From the NCBI GenBank assembly GCA_017935905.1, contig JAGBGO010000051.1, positions 1 through 38,277 of the forward strand: a DNA stretch of 38,277 nt, written 5' to 3'. Source of the stretch: Clostridia bacterium (GTDB lineage: Bacteria > Bacillota > Clostridia > UBA1212 > UBA1255). The translations under genes and the position numbers were made by a program. The first letter of the stretch is position 1; each line of letters begins with the position of its first letter. The notes below the pieces were generated by a model that saw only the letters and a program-made list of their open reading frames with translations, was not told the origin of the DNA and searched no databases. Positions 23,402 through 32,952 of the stretch are shown in pieces.

Positions 23402-24015
23402 TTTTGAAGACGCTTTCTTGTGTACGCGTACAATGCCGTACAGATTGCGCTTCCTAATATAACTGCAGCGATTGCTTCCGGAATACCGTTGGTAAGACCG
23501 GCAGTTACGATCAGTGCACCCACTTTGCCCCCGGCAAAGGGTACGTGGTTAAACAACAAGGCAATAGAGCCGCAGAAGAAGAACGTGTTCAAAATCGAAC
23601 ATACGAATCCGGCAATACCCGAAGATACAGGCGTCGGGCAGCGGAATCGCATCAATAATTTAAAGCAAACGCCTGCCAAGAAGCCGCAAAGAATACGGGG
23701 AATCAAGCATACCAACACGGTATAAACCGGTTGTGCTTGCACCAACACAGCTCCGAAAGCATCCATGCCGGAAAATGCCTGATACATACTCAAAAGGCCG
23801 AATACGCCGCCTAAGATTGCGCCGGCAACCGGTCCTAACATGCAGGCTCCAATAAGAACAGGGATACACAGAAACGTGATTGAGACAGGGCCAATGCGCA
23901 GGGCAAACCCCAAAGGTGTGAAAGACAGCAGTAATAAAATTGCAATCAATACTGCCATAAGTACCAAACGGTACGTGGCCGAGGTTCCCCCGGCTTTCTT
24001 TGAAACGTGATTCAT
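23398..24015 (-). CDS. panT: ECF transporter S component, probably for pantothenate
   Basis: The 205-residue membrane protein has about six hydrophobic segments and a glycine/alanine-rich pattern typical of ECF S components (LRIGPVSITFLCIPVLIGAC, then GPVAGAILGGVFGLLSMYQA). Such proteins bind a vitamin and dock onto a shared EcfAAT energising module, which is not in this window. Pantothenate is inferred because coaX is convergent and adjacent and because PanT proteins have this size. The ATG at 24015 follows an AGGAGG; the open frame extends further without a site. Confidence 0.75.
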   Translation of the reverse strand: MNHVSKKAGGTSATYRLVLMAVLIAILLLLSFTPLGFALRIGPVSITFLCIPVLIGACMLGPVAGAILGGVFGLLSMYQAFSGMDAFGAVLVQAQPVYTVLVCLIPRILCGFLAGVCFKLLMRFRCPTPVSSGIAGFVCSILNTFFFCGSIALLFNHVPFAGGKVGALIVTAGLTNGIPEAIAAVILGSAICTALYAYTRKRLQN

Positions 24016-24091
24016 ATTATATAACCTCCTGCTGCTGTTCTGCCCTCGTGGCGGATACAGCGCAAATTTACGGCACTTAAGCCGCAAGTGC

Positions 24092-24121
24092 ATCATAACA
24101 CAAGAAAAGGGCACCTGTCAA
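24092..24121 (-). promoter_or_regulatory. Promoter of the ECF S component gene, overlapping the upstream terminator
   Basis: On the minus strand TTGACA (24116-24121) and TATGAT (24092-24097) are 18 bases apart. The -35 box is formed by the loop and arm of the preceding terminator hairpin. The leader is about 75 bases. No riboswitch is recognisable in it. Confidence 0.5.
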
Positions 24122-24131
24122 ACAGGTGCCC
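24102..24131 (-). terminator. Terminator of the ABC-aconitase-cyclophilin-LtaS unit
   Basis: GGGCACCTGT pairs perfectly with ACAGGTGCCC around a three-base loop. On the minus strand it is followed by TTTTCTTG. It lies 24 bases after the stop of the LtaS-like gene. Confidence 0.9.
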
Positions 24132-24155
24132 TCATTAGGCGTGATCCGTTTCATC

Positions 24156-26543
24156 TTACGCCGCTTGATCCAACATAGTTCCTTCTTTGTCCGGCCAACG
24201 GTACGGAAGGCTGGTCATCAATACGGCACCGTATTTTTCCCCGACAATTTGCAGGGTAATCTCATCTTCGGACGTCAATTCTTTTTGATAATTTCGAAGA
24301 ATCATCGTGTTCTCATCTACGTATTCCAAATACCCTTCCTCTTCGTCATCCAAACGGACACCGTTGATACACAGCCATACGTTCTCCGTAAAACCGGAAC
24401 CTATTAATGTGTACGTGCCGTCCAGCGTGTTATGTTCCAAGGTTTCAATATACAGCGGTTCAACGCCAATGGTGAAACCGTAATTTTCGTAATATTCCGC
24501 GTATTTATGATCCTTATATTCGTAGAAGAATTTATAGATTTGGAAATCTTTCAAATATTCTTGATATACTTCGGCTTTTTCATAAACGTTATGGAATTGA
24601 TTGATATCGTTCCCCTGAATGCCAACTGTGTTTAACAATTTCGTGGCCAAACGGTACAGTTCAATATCTTCATCCTCTTTAGGAAGATTCATATTGTTCC
24701 ATGAGAAATACGGAACCAGGTATCGGTCAGTAGATTCAAAGCCGTTGGTATACTGCGCAAATTTAGGCAAATGATCCGAATAGAACAAAATATACGTAGG
24801 TTCATTCTTATTTTCATAATAAGTACAAATCTCTCTAAGCGCATCGTCTACGGCTTCTAACTCGTTTACGTAGTATGCAATTTGTCCGCGAAGGGCTTCA
24901 TCTTCAATGCCCTTAATCTCCATACAATATTCTTCAGGAGATAAAGAAGGATAATTGCCGTGTAATTGTACCGTTACGTTGAAAATGAAATTCTTTTCAG
25001 ACGTGCTGTTGGCAAATATATTTTCGTGCTGTGAAACAAAAATACTGTCGTTTGCCCAAATCTTTCCTTCCCGCTTGGAAACACCGGACATCAATTCATA
25101 GGGAATAAAATAATCAAATCCCATATTGTTATAAACTTTATTGCGGTAAAAGAACTCGCCCTGATAATTATGAATTGCAGTGGTAGAGAATCCCTGTGCT
25201 TTCAGTGCCCGCACAATCGTATCCACGTTTTGTTCATGCACGTATTTCGTATAGGGATTAAAGCTCTTACCCCCTTGTTCTTCCAAGTAATCCAAATTCA
25301 TTCCGGACAAAAATTCAAATTCACTGCGAACCGTGGTACCTCCGTACGTAGGTACTTGAACAGTACCGGAAGTATATTTCTGCTGAAGCGAATGGATAAA
25401 CGGAAGCGGATCTCGTTCAAATTCAGCCCCCTCAATGGTTGTGGGATCCATAAAAGATTCCACCTGAATCACGATTAAATTTTTAATGTCCGTAGGATCC
25501 GGCTTTTTATTCTGTTCGGATAAGTTTGCCATGATTTGATCCACCAGTTCTTCGTCAAAACCACGCTCCGGGAAAATCGTATCTACGGAATACGTCATAA
25601 AACTATACACAAAACCATGGGACGCAAAGGCTTCTTTGGCTTCAACATCGTATCCAAAATCAATATCCGGCGCATTCGATGCAAACATAGCGCCAAAGAC
25701 AGCAATCACCACGTAAAGCGTGCAAGCAAGGAACGAACTGAGTTTAAACTTGCGACTCTTCTCCAGTTTAACAATCAACACAATGCCGGCAAGCACACAG
25801 ATAATACCAATTATCACTAAAATGGTACCAAATGTACCTAAAAACTTAATCGCAGTAGGAATACCGTCTTTTGCATTATAAATATCGTTCGGAAGCAACG
25901 GTTCATATAAATTGGAGGCTTTGTAGGCACTGCCGATAGAAACCGCAAACCAAATAACCAAATAGATAACCGCCGCGGATTTCAGTTTAGGACACCAGAA
26001 AACAAAGGATCCGATGGCGGTAAAATACAAAAGATTGCACGCCAAAATATCCGGATTTCCAATCATCGTTTCGAAGGGCGTGATGAAGCTGAACGTTTGG
26101 ATAAATTCCATAGCAAAGATAACCAAAACCGACATCATCATCAAGATGGTGATTTTGGCAAAAAGTTCCCGATAATTCGTTTCTTTCGGTGCTTTGCGTT
26201 CTTTCATAATAAAGAAAATTACAGCAAACGCAAGGCAAAACAGCATTGGAATCAATGCGATCAAAAAGCAATTTTTTGCAGCACCTAACCATGCGAACCA
26301 CGCAGCCATCATAATGCCTGTTCCCGCATAGCGATAAGGCATCAATTGACAAGGAATCAAAAACAAAGCAAGGGACATTAAACGCGGCACGATCAAACAC
26401 AGCACCCAAGTCAGGTTGTAGTACGTCATACCATGTTCAAAATTAGTCACAACAAGAGAAACAAGCACTGCAACGATATAAATCACAGACCAGTGCAAAA
26501 AGTGAAAAAATTTCTCTTTTGTTAAATTCGGAAAAAGTTTCAC
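24156..26543 (-). CDS. LtaS-like membrane sulfatase (alkaline phosphatase superfamily) with C-terminal extension
   Basis: The family includes lipoteichoic acid synthases and related phosphoglycerol transferases acting outside the membrane. About seven or eight N-terminal hydrophobic segments precede a sulfatase fold with IVIQVESF (metal Glu at about 362), PTYGGTTVRSEFEFLSG (catalytic Thr at about 403-404) and FYSDHLPKF (metal Asp-His at about 590). Some 110 residues follow the catalytic domain and look like a beta-rich domain, an uncommon addition. The GTG at 26543 has AGAAGG seven bases upstream; a TTG six codons earlier is an alternative. The protein is 795 residues. It is the last gene of a six-gene unit, 61 bases after a cyclophilin gene. 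Confidence 0.87.
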   Translation of the reverse strand: MKLFPNLTKEKFFHFLHWSVIYIVAVLVSLVVTNFEHGMTYYNLTWVLCLIVPRLMSLALFLIPCQLMPYRYAGTGIMMAAWFAWLGAAKNCFLIALIPMLFCLAFAVIFFIMKERKAPKETNYRELFAKITILMMMSVLVIFAMEFIQTFSFITPFETMIGNPDILACNLLYFTAIGSFVFWCPKLKSAAVIYLVIWFAVSIGSAYKASNLYEPLLPNDIYNAKDGIPTAIKFLGTFGTILVIIGIICVLAGIVLIVKLEKSRKFKLSSFLACTLYVVIAVFGAMFASNAPDIDFGYDVEAKEAFASHGFVYSFMTYSVDTIFPERGFDEELVDQIMANLSEQNKKPDPTDIKNLIVIQVESFMDPTTIEGAEFERDPLPFIHSLQQKYTSGTVQVPTYGGTTVRSEFEFLSGMNLDYLEEQGGKSFNPYTKYVHEQNVDTIVRALKAQGFSTTAIHNYQGEFFYRNKVYNNMGFDYFIPYELMSGVSKREGKIWANDSIFVSQHENIFANSTSEKNFIFNVTVQLHGNYPSLSPEEYCMEIKGIEDEALRGQIAYYVNELEAVDDALREICTYYENKNEPTYILFYSDHLPKFAQYTNGFESTDRYLVPYFSWNNMNLPKEDEDIELYRLATKLLNTVGIQGNDINQFHNVYEKAEVYQEYLKDFQIYKFFYEYKDHKYAEYYENYGFTIGVEPLYIETLEHNTLDGTYTLIGSGFTENVWLCINGVRLDDEEEGYLEYVDENTMILRNYQKELTSEDEITLQIVGEKYGAVLMTSLPYRWPDKEGTMLDQAA

Positions 26544-26604
26544 AAGCAAACCTTCTTTCAAGACGAATTAGTACGAATAGTGAAGATTCTTCAACACCCG
26601 ATGG

Positions 26605-27144
26605 TTATCGTTCAGCCAATTTTGTAAAAGCGGAATAATCGCCGCCCTTTGTATCCACACGAATGGACTGAATGACAACGTCCTCTAAGGGTTTGTCATA
26701 AAAGTTCGTACGTGTTTCACTGATTTTGATTGCAACCTCCAAACCTGAAATCGTTTTACCGAAAGCAGCATATTGGCCGTCTAAATAGGTACAATCTGCA
26801 ACACAAATAAAGAATTGAGATCCTGCAGAGTCAAAGACCTGCGTACGACCCATAGAAATGACACCGGGTACGTGAGAAATGGTATTCTTCACACCGTTTG
26901 CCATAAATTCGCCTTTGATAGAATATCCCGGTCCACCGGTTCCGTTCCCCAGCGGATCACCGCCCTGAATCATAAAGCCGGCAATAACGCGGTGGAACGT
27001 AAGTCCGTCATAGAAACCGCTGTTAGCAAGGCTAATAAAACTTGCCACCGTGTCCGGAGCCTGATCCGGGTATAACTCGACTACAATCGTGCCGTACCGT
27101 TCAATTTCAATGGTTGCAACAGGATTACTTTTATTTTGATCCAT
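26605..27144 (-). CDS. Cyclophilin-type peptidyl-prolyl isomerase, cytosolic
   Basis: The enzyme catalyses cis-trans isomerisation of Xaa-Pro bonds during folding. The cyclophilin core is clear: DGLTFHRVIAGFMIQGGDP with the catalytic Arg, then GNGTGGPGYSIKGE, and AGSQFFICVADCTYLDGQYA. The protein has 179 residues and no signal peptide. The start at 27144 has GGGGAGA five bases upstream. It lies 22 bases after a lipoprotein paralogue with which it shares most of its sequence, so the pair arose by tandem duplication and was sorted to two compartments. Confidence 0.96.
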   Translation of the reverse strand: MDQNKSNPVATIEIERYGTIVVELYPDQAPDTVASFISLANSGFYDGLTFHRVIAGFMIQGGDPLGNGTGGPGYSIKGEFMANGVKNTISHVPGVISMGRTQVFDSAGSQFFICVADCTYLDGQYAAFGKTISGLEVAIKISETRTNFYDKPLEDVVIQSIRVDTKGGDYSAFTKLAER

Positions 27145-27166
27145 AATGGTCTCCCCTATCTTCTTA

Positions 27167-27808
27167 TTATTCATCCAACTTGGTAAATTTAGAATAATCT
27201 ACGCCTTTGGTGTCTACGCGAATGGATTTAATAACGACGTCGCCGGTGATCGGTTTAGAGCTGCTGTTCGTAGGTACCTCACTAATATCCACCGCATAAT
27301 GCAACCCGGACAACACTTTACCAAAAGCGGCATATTGACCATCCAGCCAATCGCAATCCGCCACACAAATAAAGAATTGAGAACCGGCAGAATCGTAAGG
27401 ATAAGAACGACGCCCCATCGAAATCACACCGGCAGTATGTTTCAGATCATTGGCAAATCCATTGACAGAAAACTCACCCTTAATATTATATCCCGGTCCG
27501 CCGGATCCGTCTCCGTTGGGATCGCCTCCCTGAATCATAAATTCAGGAACCACGCGGTGGAAAGTCAATCCATCGTAGAACTTGTCATTAGCAAGCGTTA
27601 CAAAGTTGGACACCGTATCCGGTGCAATTTCCGGATATAATTCCAATACGATTTTCCCGTAGCCTTCAATTTCAATAGTAGCAATAGGCAATTCGACACC
27701 GTCGTAACGGTCCGGGTCGTAAGTCTGTGGTTCGTCCGAACAACCGGTAAAAAGCGTACCGGCAAAGACCAACATACAAAGACACAGACACAAAAATTTC
27801 TTACGCAT
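27167..27808 (-). CDS. Cyclophilin-type peptidyl-prolyl isomerase, lipoprotein
   Basis: A type II signal peptide ends in LFTGC (lipobox Cys23), so the protein should be anchored on the outer face of the membrane. The cyclophilin domain follows from about residue 38, with DGLTFHRVVPEFMIQGGDP, GDGSGGPGYNIKGE and AGSQFFICVADCDWLDGQYA. Its length is 213 residues. It closely resembles the cytosolic cyclophilin encoded immediately downstream, including the shared C-terminal IKSIRVDTKG block. A role in folding exported proteins is likely by family. It is 18 bases after the aconitase-family gene. Confidence 0.96.
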   Translation of the reverse strand: MRKKFLCLCLCMLVFAGTLFTGCSDEPQTYDPDRYDGVELPIATIEIEGYGKIVLELYPEIAPDTVSNFVTLANDKFYDGLTFHRVVPEFMIQGGDPNGDGSGGPGYNIKGEFSVNGFANDLKHTAGVISMGRRSYPYDSAGSQFFICVADCDWLDGQYAAFGKVLSGLHYAVDISEVPTNSSSKPITGDVVIKSIRVDTKGVDYSKFTKLDE

Positions 27809-27826
27809 AAAGGTATCCTCCCAACC

Positions 27827-30094
27827 TTATGAATTATAATAGTTTATCAAACTTCCTGCAACAATAATTTTACGTTCATCACCGGAAAGATCGGAAAGGG
27901 TCAACGTAATATCCGCTACGTCACCGCTCTTTCGGTAAATCTTAGCAGGAATTTTCTCAATCGCCTCTTCAACGGCTTTACGGATTCCGGGAATCATGAT
28001 ACGGTCGCCGTCTTGCAGTTGAAGGCCGAAGAAATCGTCGGACGTAAATGGAATCATACCCCAGTTGATCAAATTGCTGCGGTAACGTTTGGTGGCGTAA
28101 GCTTCTGCAATATTTGCAAATCCACCCAAAACTTTTTGACAGGATGCGGCTTGTTCCCGGGCGGAGCCGTCGCCGGGCTTCACAGCACAAACAACACTGC
28201 CGATTTGTGTGGTATGAGCCAAAATCTGTGCATCGCCAATACCTGCAAACTTATCGGCAAAACCGGAAGCATCTACACTAGAACCGGAAACGAAATTTCT
28301 TCTTGCCTGTTCTGCTTTTGCGGTTTCTTTCGCCTTTCCAACGTATCCCGGATCTTTTCTGGAGAGTGCAAACTCTGCAAGACGAAGAGGATTGGAACGG
28401 TAAGAAGACGTCTCGCCGCTGGGAATCAACTCATCGGTCGTTGTAACCGGATCGTCAATCACGCAGGCAACTTCCAGCAGCATATTCTCGTGAAGCGCAT
28501 CCATCTTCGGCCAATCTGCAATATTGGGGCCAAAGTGAAGCGGTTCTTCCTCTTTGGCTTTCCCATAACCAAAGTAGAGACGATTCTCGTATACTTTCTT
28601 GTCAAAGGTATACGGAACTTTCTTTTCAGAAAGATCAAAGCGGTCAGCAAGATCTGTTGCAGGTGTTAAAATACCGCCGTTTAAAGACGTAGCTGCAATA
28701 GAACGGGCATCCATCAATGCAACCCAAGAAATCTGGCCTTCACCGGGTTTAGATCCTTCTCTGTTGGGGAAGTTTCTGGTGGTGTGACGGATACTGAAGG
28801 CGTTGTTGGAAGGCACGTCCCCGGCACCAAAACAAGGTCCGCAGAATGCTGTACGAATGGTGGCACCGGCTGTCATCAGGTCTGCCAAAGCACCGTTCTT
28901 GGTAAGTTCTAAAGAAATCGGTTGGCTGGCAGGATATACAGACAAAGAATATGCACCGTTGCCGATAGACTGGCCGCGAAGCAAGTTTGCTGCGTAGCAG
29001 ATGTTTTCAAAAGTACCGCCGGAGCATCCTGCGATAACACCTTGGTCTACGTACATCTTGCCATCCCGGAATTTCTCCGTAAGCTTATATTCTTTAATCT
29101 TGCCGCCAAATTGTTCCATGGCTTTCTTCTCAGTTTCTGCCAAAATTTCAGGCGCATTTTCCAAGAATTCCCGAATGGTATAGGCATTACTGGGATGGAA
29201 CGGCAGTGCAATCATAGGCTCAATCTGATCAAGATCCACCATAAGACAAGCGTCATAGTATGCGCCTTCTGCCGGCTTCAAAGGACGGTAGCCCTCTTCG
29301 CGGCCGTGAACGGTCAAATATTCCTTTACCAGTTCATCCGTTTCCCAGATAGAAGACCAACAGGTTGTTTCTGTAGTCATTACGTCAATGCCGATACGGT
29401 ACTCTACCGATAAATTGGCAACACCGGGACCCACAAATTCCATTACGCAGTTCTTTACAAAACCGTCCTTAAATGTTTCTTTGATAATCGCAAGGGCCAC
29501 GTCTTGGGGGCCTACGCCGGGTTTCGGGCTGCCGGTCATATAAATACATACCACTTTGGGATCGTTTACTTCGTAGGGGCGTTTCAAAAGCTGTTTAACA
29601 AGCTCGGGACCGCCCTCGCCTACTGCCATGGTGCCCAAAGCGCCGTAACGGGTATGACTGTCAGAACCGATAATCATCTTGCCGCATCCTGCCATCATTT
29701 CACGCATATATTGGTGAATAACCGCTTCGTGAGGCGGCACGTAAATGCCACCGTACTTCACTGCCGCAGAAAGACCGAAGCGGTGGTCATCTTCATTGAT
29801 GGTGCCGCCTACTGCGCACAGAGAGTTGTGACAGTTTGTAAGTACGTAAGGAACAGGAAATTCTTTCAGTCCGCTTGCACGAGCCGTTTGAACAATACCT
29901 ACGTACGTAATATCATGGGATGCAAGAGCATCAAAACGAAGTTTCAATTTTCCTTCTTTCGGGCTGTCCGGCGTTAAGTGATCCCGAACGATACCGTAAG
30001 CAATCGTCCCCTGACGGCCCTCTTTAGATGCCTCAGCAGGAGTAGGAATTCCGTTTTGTAAAACAACACCGGATGCAATCTTCTTTAAACTCAT
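27827..30094 (-). CDS. Aconitase-family hydratase (aconitate hydratase)
   Basis: Aconitase family enzymes interconvert citrate and isocitrate, or related hydroxyacids, with a [4Fe-4S] cluster. Likely cluster ligands are the Cys in [12 protein letters not shown] and the two in FCGPCFGAG. The N-terminal half has [14 protein letters not shown] and [20 protein letters not shown]. The C-terminal swivel domain has [10 protein letters not shown] and [13 protein letters not shown]. At 755 residues it is shorter than AcnA (about 900) and belongs to a one-chain type common in Clostridia. True substrate is unproven. Its ATG overlaps the TGA of the ABC permease gene, with GGAGG upstream. No other TCA-cycle gene is in the window. 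Confidence 0.9.
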   Translation of the reverse strand: MSLKKIASGVVLQNGIPTPAEASKEGRQGTIAYGIVRDHLTPDSPKEGKLKLRFDALASHDITYVGIVQTARASGLKEFPVPYVLTNCHNSLCAVGGTINEDDHRFGLSAAVKYGGIYVPPHEAVIHQYMREMMAGCGKMIIGSDSHTRYGALGTMAVGEGGPELVKQLLKRPYEVNDPKVVCIYMTGSPKPGVGPQDVALAIIKETFKDGFVKNCVMEFVGPGVANLSVEYRIGIDVMTTETTCWSSIWETDELVKEYLTVHGREEGYRPLKPAEGAYYDACLMVDLDQIEPMIALPFHPSNAYTIREFLENAPEILAETEKKAMEQFGGKIKEYKLTEKFRDGKMYVDQGVIAGCSGGTFENICYAANLLRGQSIGNGAYSLSVYPASQPISLELTKNGALADLMTAGATIRTAFCGPCFGAGDVPSNNAFSIRHTTRNFPNREGSKPGEGQISWVALMDARSIAATSLNGGILTPATDLADRFDLSEKKVPYTFDKKVYENRLYFGYGKAKEEEPLHFGPNIADWPKMDALHENMLLEVACVIDDPVTTTDELIPSGETSSYRSNPLRLAEFALSRKDPGYVGKAKETAKAEQARRNFVSGSSVDASGFADKFAGIGDAQILAHTTQIGSVVCAVKPGDGSAREQAASCQKVLGGFANIAEAYATKRYRSNLINWGMIPFTSDDFFGLQLQDGDRIMIPGIRKAVEEAIEKIPAKIYRKSGDVADITLTLSDLSGDERKIIVAGSLINYYNS

Positions 30095-31755
30095 ACAACA
30101 ATCCTCCGATTCAATTTATTCAATACTATAGAAACACCGGCTACAGCCAGTACAACCGGCACAGCCAACGTTAAAGTCAAACAAAGTGTTTTGTTCAAAC
30201 AATCAAACATATAAAGGCCCATAGGCAGTATAGATAAAATGGCAACAAGCCAGGAAAGCAGCATACTGATAAACGTATTGGTATTTCGTTTCATGGCTTC
30301 TGCTTCCTTCTCCCATACCAATTTGGGCTTCCGGAAATCAATATACAAAGATACAAACACGCAGGGAATCGCAGAAATCAGCAGGGATAACAAGAAAACG
30401 ATTCCGTCCGAGAAAGCAAAGCGGAAAATAAACCAACCTGTTCCAAAAGTCAATAAATCCCCGATCCAGAACAATATCAAAGACGCTATAGCTCTGCCCA
30501 TAAAATCAGTCTGCAGAGATACCGGTGCCACTTGTGTTACCCATCGAGAAAGTCCTTCTCTGGAGTAAGAACTGCCCGGTACCACTGATATGGTAGAAAC
30601 AACAAAATATACAACGCCCATCACGATCAAAGCCGGTAAAATAAGCCATTTAGCGTTGCCGGTTTCTCCATACAGCATCTCCCCCATTAAACGGGTGGAT
30701 CCCAAGCCGGCATCTGCCGTAATGCAAATCAGCATAACCGGCCCCATAAGAATGCCAATCAATCCGTTCATTACGTAAACAGGACACCGTATTAAACCTC
30801 TGAATTCTTTCTTCATATAGGCCCAGAACGGTTTGCCGGATTTGTATCGCGCCTGTGTTTTCTTGCGGTTTGCGTGCATAGTAAGGCTTGCCCGAACCGC
30901 AAAGAAACTCTTGCTGCCGATCCAGTACATCCCCGTCAGCAAAGCGCCGGAAATCAGCACGATAGCACCAAATGCAGCTAGTGCATACCAAAGATTTCCA
31001 ATCATGGTCATTCTGGTTAAATAAACACCTGGAAGAAGCTTGATCAGGGTAGAAAACCATCCGGATCTTTCAAAAAGTCCCACAAAATCGAAAGATGCAA
31101 ACCACGCATTAAATTTTGCAGAAAAAGAGTAGTTAAAGATCATATAGCCAACCAAGAATACCACGCCAAATACGGTGGCCAGTTGTTCTCTGAACGGACA
31201 GTAAGCAATCAAACGCATACAAATAAGTACGAATGCATACGCTAAGCATACCGGTAAAACAGGCACCAAAAACACCGCCGGTATAGACATCAAAATCATC
31301 TGTAAAGAAAAGCCCTGCCCCAGTCCGTAAATGATAACCGAGGGAATCAGTACAAATGCCGCAGACAAAACGCCGGAAGCATAAACGTGCAGCACTGTCG
31401 ACATATAGATATGACGTTTCGGAATGGGCAATGCCGATAAAAACTCATGATCTTTCCGGCCAAACATCGCCGTGAATGAAGAAAGCAACGCAAAGAAAAG
31501 AATCAAAATCTGTGCCAGGAACAGTATGAGCGTGAGATAGTGTTCTGCACTTCCCACCATGCTGACCATTTCATAACACAAATAAAGAATAAAAATATAA
31601 GGCGTAACAACAATCGCCGCAAGCAGCAAAAGCGGCGCGAAGAGTGCAAGCAATTTAGGAATCAGTCCCGGTGTGGTTCTGATTCGATAACGAAGATCTT
31701 GTATTCCAAGCATGTATTTCATTTGAAACAAATGAAAACGTATAAAACTCGTCAC
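30091..31755 (-). CDS. ABC transporter permease, multi-helix exporter type
   Basis: The 554-residue protein has about 12 hydrophobic segments and resembles large ABC-2-like permeases paired with DrrA-like ATPases. The loop [20 protein letters not shown], after the second or third helix, is typical of such permeases. No substrate can be inferred. The start is GTG at 31755, with AGGAGG five bases upstream. It lies nine bases after the ATPase gene, so the two should form one transporter. Its end overlaps the aconitase-family gene start by four bases (ATGA). Confidence 0.85.
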   Translation of the reverse strand: MTSFIRFHLFQMKYMLGIQDLRYRIRTTPGLIPKLLALFAPLLLLAAIVVTPYIFILYLCYEMVSMVGSAEHYLTLILFLAQILILFFALLSSFTAMFGRKDHEFLSALPIPKRHIYMSTVLHVYASGVLSAAFVLIPSVIIYGLGQGFSLQMILMSIPAVFLVPVLPVCLAYAFVLICMRLIAYCPFREQLATVFGVVFLVGYMIFNYSFSAKFNAWFASFDFVGLFERSGWFSTLIKLLPGVYLTRMTMIGNLWYALAAFGAIVLISGALLTGMYWIGSKSFFAVRASLTMHANRKKTQARYKSGKPFWAYMKKEFRGLIRCPVYVMNGLIGILMGPVMLICITADAGLGSTRLMGEMLYGETGNAKWLILPALIVMGVVYFVVSTISVVPGSSYSREGLSRWVTQVAPVSLQTDFMGRAIASLILFWIGDLLTFGTGWFIFRFAFSDGIVFLLSLLISAIPCVFVSLYIDFRKPKLVWEKEAEAMKRNTNTFISMLLSWLVAILSILPMGLYMFDCLNKTLCLTLTLAVPVVLAVAGVSIVLNKLNRRIVV

Positions 31756-31764
31756 AAAAGCCTC

Positions 31765-32493
31765 CTACACTTGCTCCACTGTCTTCAAAAAGATTTCTTC
31801 CAAAGAAGAATCGCTACCCGCCTGCCGACGAAGTTCTTCCAACGTTCCCACTGCAACCAAACGGCCATCTGCAATAATACCTACACGGTCGCATAATTTC
31901 TCCGCCACTTCAAGTACGTGAGTAGAAAAGAAAACCGTATTCCCGGCTGCACAGTGAGCCCGCATTTCTTCTTTAAGCAGATGAGCTGCCATCGGATCCA
32001 GTCCAACCATAGGTTCATCCATAATCCACAATTTGGGCTTATGCAGCAACGCGCCCATTAGAACCAATTTTTGACGCATACCGTGGGAATAGCTTCGAAT
32101 TTGGTTGCCAAGAACGTCTTGTATACCAAACATCTGTCCGTAATACAGAATCCGATTCTGCCGATCCGTACCCGACACACCGTAAACGTCTCCTAAGAAT
32201 TCCAAGTATTCCATACCCGTAAGACGGTCGTAAATATCCGGATTGTCCGGAACGTAGCCAAACATACGCTTCGCTTCCACCGGTTCTCGGACAATGTCCT
32301 TGTCGCAGATCGTAACACTGCCTTCATTTGGCGTAAGGATGCCGGTGATCATCTTAATGGTCGTTGTCTTTCCCGCACCGTTAGGACCAATAAAGCCAAA
32401 TATCTCGCCCGGCTTTACATGAAGGGAAATATGATCCACCGCGGGGGTATTTTTCTTTGCATACCACTTGGTTAATTCATGTAATTTAAGCAT
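31765..32493 (-). CDS. ABC transporter ATP-binding protein
   Basis: The 242-residue ATPase has Walker A GPNGAGKTTTIK, a Q-loop region, the signature YSHGMRQKL (SHGMR in place of SGG), Walker B LWIMDEPMVGLDP and the switch His in FFSTHVLEV. This is the type found in two-component exporters. ATG 32493 has GGAGG nine bases upstream; the open frame extends 22 codons without a site. It is the first gene of a six-gene unit with a consensus-like promoter. Confidence 0.94.
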   Translation of the reverse strand: MLKLHELTKWYAKKNTPAVDHISLHVKPGEIFGFIGPNGAGKTTTIKMITGILTPNEGSVTICDKDIVREPVEAKRMFGYVPDNPDIYDRLTGMEYLEFLGDVYGVSGTDRQNRILYYGQMFGIQDVLGNQIRSYSHGMRQKLVLMGALLHKPKLWIMDEPMVGLDPMAAHLLKEEMRAHCAAGNTVFFSTHVLEVAEKLCDRVGIIADGRLVAVGTLEELRRQAGSDSSLEEIFLKTVEQV

Positions 32494-32532
32494 ACCCGCA
32501 ATCCTCCAATCTACAAACATACAGACTGCTAC

Positions 32533-32561
32533 AGTATAGCACTTTTTCTGTTTTTTCACAA
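32533..32561 (-). promoter_or_regulatory. Promoter of the ABC-aconitase-cyclophilin-LtaS unit
   Basis: On the minus strand TTGTGA and TATACT are separated by 17 bases, about 40 bases before the ATPase start codon. Confidence 0.7.
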
Positions 32562-32608
32562 TACCGAGAATCCGAAAAACAGATTCTAAAAAATTTTATT
32601 TTACCCTA

Positions 32609-32637
32609 TGGACAAATGCATTTCGATATGGTATTAT
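32609..32637 (+). promoter_or_regulatory. Promoter of the tRNA-Gly/tRNA-Thr pair
   Basis: TGGACA and TATTAT are separated by exactly 17 bases. The first tRNA begins 30 bases after the -10 box. Confidence 0.75.
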
Positions 32638-32666
32638 TGCAAAGGTCGAAGCAAGTTGGACCGCCC

Positions 32667-32740
32667 GCGGGTGTAGTTCAATGGTAGAATTCCAGCTTCC
32701 CAAGCTGATTACGGGGGTTCGATTCCCCTCACCCGCTCCA
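32667..32740 (+). tRNA. tRNA-Gly (anticodon CCC)
   Basis: Acceptor arms GCGGGTG and CACCCGC pair. The anticodon loop TTCCCAA gives CCC, and the T arm contains GGTTCGATTCC. CCA is encoded after discriminator T. Confidence 0.93.
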
Positions 32741-32753
32741 CCGACACACATAC

Positions 32754-32829
32754 GCCCTTATAGCTCAGTAGGTAGAGCGCATCCATGGTAAGGATGAGGT
32801 CATCGGTTCAATTCCGATTAAGGGCTCCA
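32754..32829 (+). tRNA. tRNA-Thr (anticodon GGT)
   Basis: Acceptor arms GCCCTTA and TAAGGGC pair. The anticodon stem CATCC/GGATG encloses loop ATGGTAA with anticodon GGT. CCA is encoded. It lies 13 bases after tRNA-Gly and is surely co-transcribed. Confidence 0.95.
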
Positions 32830-32836
32830 GAAAGAA

Positions 32837-32870
32837 AAAGGCTGTCTCGAGTCAAAGAGGCAGCCTTTTG
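32837..32870 (+). terminator. Terminator of the tRNA pair
   Basis: AAAGGCTGTCTC pairs with GAGGCAGCCTTT (one G-T pair) around an eight-base loop and runs into TTTTG. Confidence 0.88.
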
Positions 32871-32952
32871 TATTTCACAAAATAGTAAGGTTGAGCGATA
32901 GATACACTTAAGAAAAATACTTGAAATGGACAGGTCGCAAAAACACCAAAAC

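Noticed and set aside
24016..24091. Riboswitch in the leader of the ECF S component gene
   Set aside because: The leader is about 75 bases and shows no conserved riboswitch core that I recognise.
28013..28669. Plus-strand open frame of 218 codons opposite the aconitase-family gene
   Set aside because: It is an antisense shadow of a conserved enzyme and lacks a ribosome site.
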